Source: Thamnaconus septentrionalis (taxonomy: Eukaryota > Chordata > Actinopteri > Tetraodontiformes > Monacanthidae). Taken from it: 64,000 bases of DNA. A program made the position numbers and the translations under genes. Of the stretch, positions 60,211 to 64,000 are shown piece by piece. The stretch lies in assembly GCA_009823395.1 (NCBI GenBank), contig CM020513.1:5106001-5170000 (forward strand). Reading direction: 5' to 3'. The notes under the pieces were generated by a model. The model had not been told where the DNA came from, did no database searches, and saw only the letters and a list, made by a program, of their open reading frames with translations. Positions within the stretch are counted from its first letter, which is position 1; the number at the start of each line of letters is the position of its first letter.

Positions 60211-60670
60211 CTCTCTAGGCTCCTCCCACTGTCCAAAGACTCTCTCCAGGCTCCTCCCACTGTCCTAAGACTCTCTCCAGGCCTCTGTCCAGAGACTATC
60301 CAGGCTCCTCCAACTGTTCTCTCCAGTTTCCTCCCATTGTCCAAAGACTCTCCCCAGGCTCCTCCCACAGTCCAAAGACTATCTAGGCTCCTCCCACTCT
60401 CCAAAGACTTCCCAGGCTCCTCCCACTATCCAAAGACTCTCTAGGCTCCTCCCACAGTCCAAAGACTGTCTCCAGGCTCCTCCCACTCTCCAAAGACTCC
60501 CCAGGCTCCTCCCATTATCCAAAGACTCTCTAGGCTCCTCCCACAGTCCAAAGACTGTCTCCAGGCTCCTCCCACTGTCCAAAGAGTCTCCAGGCTCCTC
60601 CCACTGTCCAAAGACTCTCTAGGCTGCTCCCACTGTCCAAAGGACTCTCCAGGCTCCTCCCACTGTCCAG
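60211..60670. repeat. Minisatellite, about 27-32-bp unit, about 15 copies
   Basis: Units follow the pattern AGGCTCCTCCCACTGTCCAA then AGACTCTC, with length and sequence variants (ACAGTCC, ACTCTCC, ACTATCC). Copies are directly adjacent with no unique spacers, so this is not a CRISPR-like array. The unit resembles an internal segment of the L2-like fish repeat. Confidence 0.95.
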
Positions 60671-61141
60671 ATATGCTTGCAACAGGATCTGACCGGCAAC
60701 TTGAACTTAGGTGCAAGTTTGAGTACAGTGACTTCAGAAGCCACTACAGGAACAACACCACCCTGACATCCTGCGGCATTCCCGTCATGTGAACTTTAGT
60801 GAGCCGCTCTGCACCTGTCGCTGCAGGAGAGCACCGCCCACAGGTGAGTCACGTGATGGAGGCCTGGGCGAGCGTTTAATCTCCTCTCAGCCGCTCACAA
60901 GTCAAGAGTCGGTCGGCTGAATGAACTCCGGATGGCTGGCAGGCATCCGTCAGTCTCTCCTGCCACACTCAGCAGTTGACCAGGCCGTCGTATCGACCCC
61001 CCAGGTGATAAATAACCAGGTTTTTAAAAGAAAATCAAGACCAAGTGCAGCCCAGATGGCGACTGATTGCACTCAGACGTGATGGGTGCGGGAATCAGCC
61101 TGACCTCAGCCACGTCCAACAGAGACGTGTTCAGCAGATGA

Positions 61142-61156
61142 CCAGCAGATGGCAGC
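61142..61156 (+). promoter_or_regulatory. CTCF-like word CCAGCAGATGGCAGC
   Basis: Resembles the CCASCAGRKGGCAG form of the CTCF core. Motif resemblance only. Confidence 0.3.
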
Positions 61157-61639
61157 ATGCCTGGTGAGATGCCGATGCAGCTGCAGGCAGAACGCCACTG
61201 ATATTATAAACTTTTATTCTCAGCGCAGTTGGTTTATGATTGTGCTGTTTGTTTTTTTTACAGGTTAATGTGATGTGCCAGCAGGGACAAAGGTTCTGAA
61301 TACAACATGTGACTTCAGCCGTGATTGTAGCTCCTGGGAGTTTTTGGTTTTCTTAAAAGTCCATTTTGCAGTGAGGTTTCTGATTTTGTTTTGTTTTGTT
61401 TATATGTGAACTTGGATTTTTCACCTGATTAAGATCCCTGGAAGACTTTCAGCAAAAGTTGAGCTGAATTTTCTTGTGTTGATTTTTTCATTTGATGGAA
61501 TTTCACATTTTTAAAGGAGCAAAATTGTATTTTCCCAGCAATAAGCACAAACAAAACAATAATCAGTGCATCTGTCCTGTCAGCGAGAGCCCATCTTCAG
61601 CTTCTTCTCCTTACCCCACATCTCCGGTGACCTGTGCCC

Positions 61640-61788
61640 TGTATGATGTCACAAAGGGCACTCCCACCTCTCCCCGGTTAGTGACAACACCCCCAGCCAG
61701 GTGCTAGCCCCACTGGTTTGCCCCCCCCCCCCCCCCTCTAAACGTGTGGAAGCCACTTTTAGCAGAAGGTTGCAAACAGAAGGTTAAT
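61640..61788 (-). repeat. Dispersed family copy (both blocks), reverse orientation
   Basis: GTATGATGTCACAAAGGG is followed about 110 bases later by TTTTAGCAGAAGGTTGCAAA then CAGAAGG, the same order as the reverse copy at 41190. A poly-C run interrupts the middle. Confidence 0.6.
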
Positions 61789-62162
61789 TCTGCTGTTTTC
61801 TGGACATCAATAATTCGGACTATCGTCATGCCAGACCGCTCCTCTGAAGTCCAGGATGACAAAATAAACATCTGTAAAATCATATGCAACGTTTTGTAAA
61901 AACAGGTTCTTGTTTTTTTTCTTTTTTTTTTATTCATTTGATTTCTTTTTATTTTTGGCTGCAGGTGTTTTTGTGCTAGACGACGAAATCATTCCAGGAG
62001 TGTGCGTCACCCCACAACGGCTCTGAACTCTTTGCATACCAGCGTTGATGAGGTTCACCGCCGCTGCTGCCACCCCCCACCCACCCTCAGCCCGCTGCAG
62101 CCGGCCGGGTATGGCTCACCACCGCTGGAGCCACACTGACACACCCCAGGAACACACACGCG

Positions 62163-62188
62163 CACACACACACACACACACACACACC
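62163..62188. repeat. CA microsatellite
   Basis: Thirteen CA units. Confidence 0.9.
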
Positions 62189-62251
62189 CAGCGTGTGACG
62201 CTCCCCTTGGCAACAGTGGTAGCAGTGCCCGGAGGTTAGAAAAAACAGTTT

Positions 62252-62278
62252 CTTTCTTTCTCTCTCTCTCTCTCTCTG

Positions 62279-62339
<61 letters not shown>

Positions 62340-62340
62340 C
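62252..62340. repeat. CT then CA compound microsatellite
   Basis: A CT run (to about 62278) is followed by about 30 CA units. Confidence 0.95.
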
Positions 62341-62458
62341 ATGGCAGCAACAACAGAGTTGTTGTGCAACTCCTGCGTTATCACCACAGAGGTGAGAGTG
62401 AGCCTGCAGACACAAACTCCTTTGAGCAGGATATTTATTTATGAGCTCTGTTTTTGTT

Positions 62459-62459
<1 letters not shown>

Positions 62460-62531
<72 letters not shown>
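62460..62531. repeat. TG then GA compound microsatellite
   Basis: About 25 TG units are followed by about 10 GA units. With the CT/CA tract at 62252-62340 it forms an imperfect inverted pair 120 bases apart. Confidence 0.95.
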
Positions 62532-62921
62532 TATGAAGCGCTGTTGTAAAAGTTGGACAAGCACTTTTTAAAATGAAACTTTTCTGCTCTTCCATCTTTC
62601 ATCTTTTTAATAAAAAGTCTGCTGCCTCCTGCAGGATGGGAGGGTTGCTCTCCTCAGTGTGTGTGTGTGTGTGTGTGCAAGTTGCGTTATTGCAGATGAA
62701 CTAAAGGTCGCTGGTGCGCAGTGACAGTTTAAGGGCTCTCTGGAGTGATGTCAGAAAAAAAGACCCAACAAGAACCCCACGGCCCTCTGGGAAATCAGAG
62801 CGTGGACGGCTGATGGATCGTCCGGGAGCTGAGGTGAAGATGTGAAGATGAGGAGCATCAGTCGCTCAGTCAGGGGAGACTTTCTCCTGTGAACCCAGCT
62901 GAGCGATCGACTTCCTCAGAG

Positions 62922-62922
<1 letters not shown>

Positions 62923-62957
<35 letters not shown>
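62923..62957. repeat. CA microsatellite
   Basis: About 17 CA units. Confidence 0.9.
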
Positions 62958-62959
<2 letters not shown>

Positions 62960-63205
62960 CCGCAGCTTCACTCATCCCTCCGTTCAGCCTTTTATCAGGC
63001 CCCTGGAAAAAGGCCCCCGTGTTCAGGAAGTTGGACAAAGGAATTTTGTCTCTCCCTCTCTTGCACTCTCTCTCTCTCTCTCTCCTGTGATTCATGGCTG
63101 AGACACTCTCGCGCGCGCTGCTGGTTTATCCTTTATAACTTGCTCCCATTATTTATGGCTGAGTGAGCCGTTTCAACATGACGGGCGGCCGTCTGACTCA
63201 CGAGG

Positions 63206-63212
63206 CTGCGGC

Positions 63213-63245
<33 letters not shown>

Positions 63246-63251
63246 TGCTGC
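63206..63251. repeat. CTG microsatellite
   Basis: CTG units with one TTC-type interruption in the middle. Confidence 0.9.
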
Positions 63252-64000
63252 AGTCAGGTGGTTGTTGCGTGTGTGACACTGCCGTGAGTCCTCCTGCGTC
63301 TTTGGGTTGGGTTTGTGTCTGATGCAGTGTCATTTATACGAGGCCTGTTTAGGTAGAAACAAATGGTGAATCTTAAAGACAAGTATTTATGGACCCCTGA
63401 TGTGAAGAAAGGGTAACCTGGACGACACATTCCCTCCCCCCTGCCGTACCTGCGTCATCAAGGCACATCCATCAGGTGAGAAACATTTCCTGGCTCGATC
63501 TCATCTGTGTCAAATCCAAAGATCACGTACTGCTGCTTCGATCCCTCAACAGACTGTTTTATCTCCGGAGCCAGACTGAACTTGGTATGGAAGGAGTATT
63601 GTTTGTTATGTATGAGAGGGCTAACCTACAGATCTCATATACGTGAAGAGGCTGGAGCTGCAACTTCGGAGACTGTCTTATTGGCTTTGAGAGCCGCCTC
63701 AGGTGGAGTGGTGCGTGGCGGACACTAAACTTTTTCCTTGCAATAAATTTATTTCTTTACAATCAAGTGGGTGCCAAGGGAGATTCCTTCAACATGTACG
63801 CGTCATGGGAAACCACATGATCTCAAATAAAATAAAAATAAATGATGAAAAAGCGCATAAGAGCGGGCGTGCAACATCAGCACGTGCTTAAAAATTAGCC
63901 AAATTAGCATTAATCAATAGCTGTTTTGATGAAACAGTCATAGATCAAATAAAACAGAAGCCGCAGTGAGCTCCCAAAACTTTTTTTTTTCTTTGTTATT

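Larger units (their letters stand above)
56510..64000. other. Intergenic right end, no gene recognised
   Basis: The conserved neighbour MET would be expected further right. Its very large first coding exon is not visible here. The region contains the repeats listed separately. Confidence 0.6.

Noticed and set aside
60211..60670. CRISPR-like regular repeat array
   Set aside because: Units abut with no unique spacers and vary in sequence, and the genome is vertebrate. It is a minisatellite.
62252..62531. Inverted CT/CA and TG/GA tracts as a designed hairpin
   Set aside because: Opposed dinucleotide tracts are common in fish DNA. There are no unique flanking arms to show a real inverted duplication.
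51300..64000. Exons of MET, the expected next gene
   Set aside because: The large first coding exon of MET (sema domain, over 1 kb) would be obvious as a long frame and is not present.

Overview
This is a nuclear window from a ray-finned fish, most likely a percomorph-type teleost. The genes are split by GT-AG introns. The intergenic DNA is packed with di-, tri- and tetranucleotide microsatellites, and it carries L2-like dispersed repeats of a kind abundant in fish. Three recognisable genes lie in the same orientation in the order TES, CAV2, CAV1, which is the conserved vertebrate TES-CAV2-CAV1-MET block. No MET exon is visible, so that gene should lie beyond the right edge.

Layout. 1-3.2 kb holds the last four coding exons of TES (end of the PET domain, a Gly/Ala/Pro-rich linker and LIM1-LIM3); the 5' part of the gene is outside the window. 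3.2-13.7 kb has no recognisable gene. 13.9-15.66 kb holds an intact, intronless open frame of about 584 codons that I do not recognise. It sits inside an otherwise conserved gene block and is the best candidate for something undescribed. 16-35.4 kb is repeat-rich intergenic DNA, with two copies of a hAT-like non-autonomous element, a 400-bp ATGG array and several CTG tracts. 35.77-38.84 kb is CAV2 (three exons, 162 aa). 42.94-49.77 kb is CAV1 (three exons, 181 aa), followed by a long 3' region with two G-rich runs. 51.3-64 kb is intergenic and contains a complete-looking solo LTR, a 460-bp minisatellite and dispersed repeats.

How the genes relate. Caveolin-1 and caveolin-2 co-assemble into the plasma-membrane caveolar coat, and testin is a LIM-domain focal-adhesion and actin regulator. 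The neighbourhood is an ancient synteny block rather than a pathway. In this fish both caveolins lack the N-terminal tyrosines that are Src-family targets in mammals, and caveolin-2 keeps only one of the three membrane-proximal cysteines.

The other notable content is mobile-element structure read directly from the sequence. It includes a fold-back element in a TES intron, a terminal-inverted-repeat element just downstream of the CAV2 stop codon, a solo LTR with matching 4-bp flanks, and a seven-copy dispersed family that I could not name.
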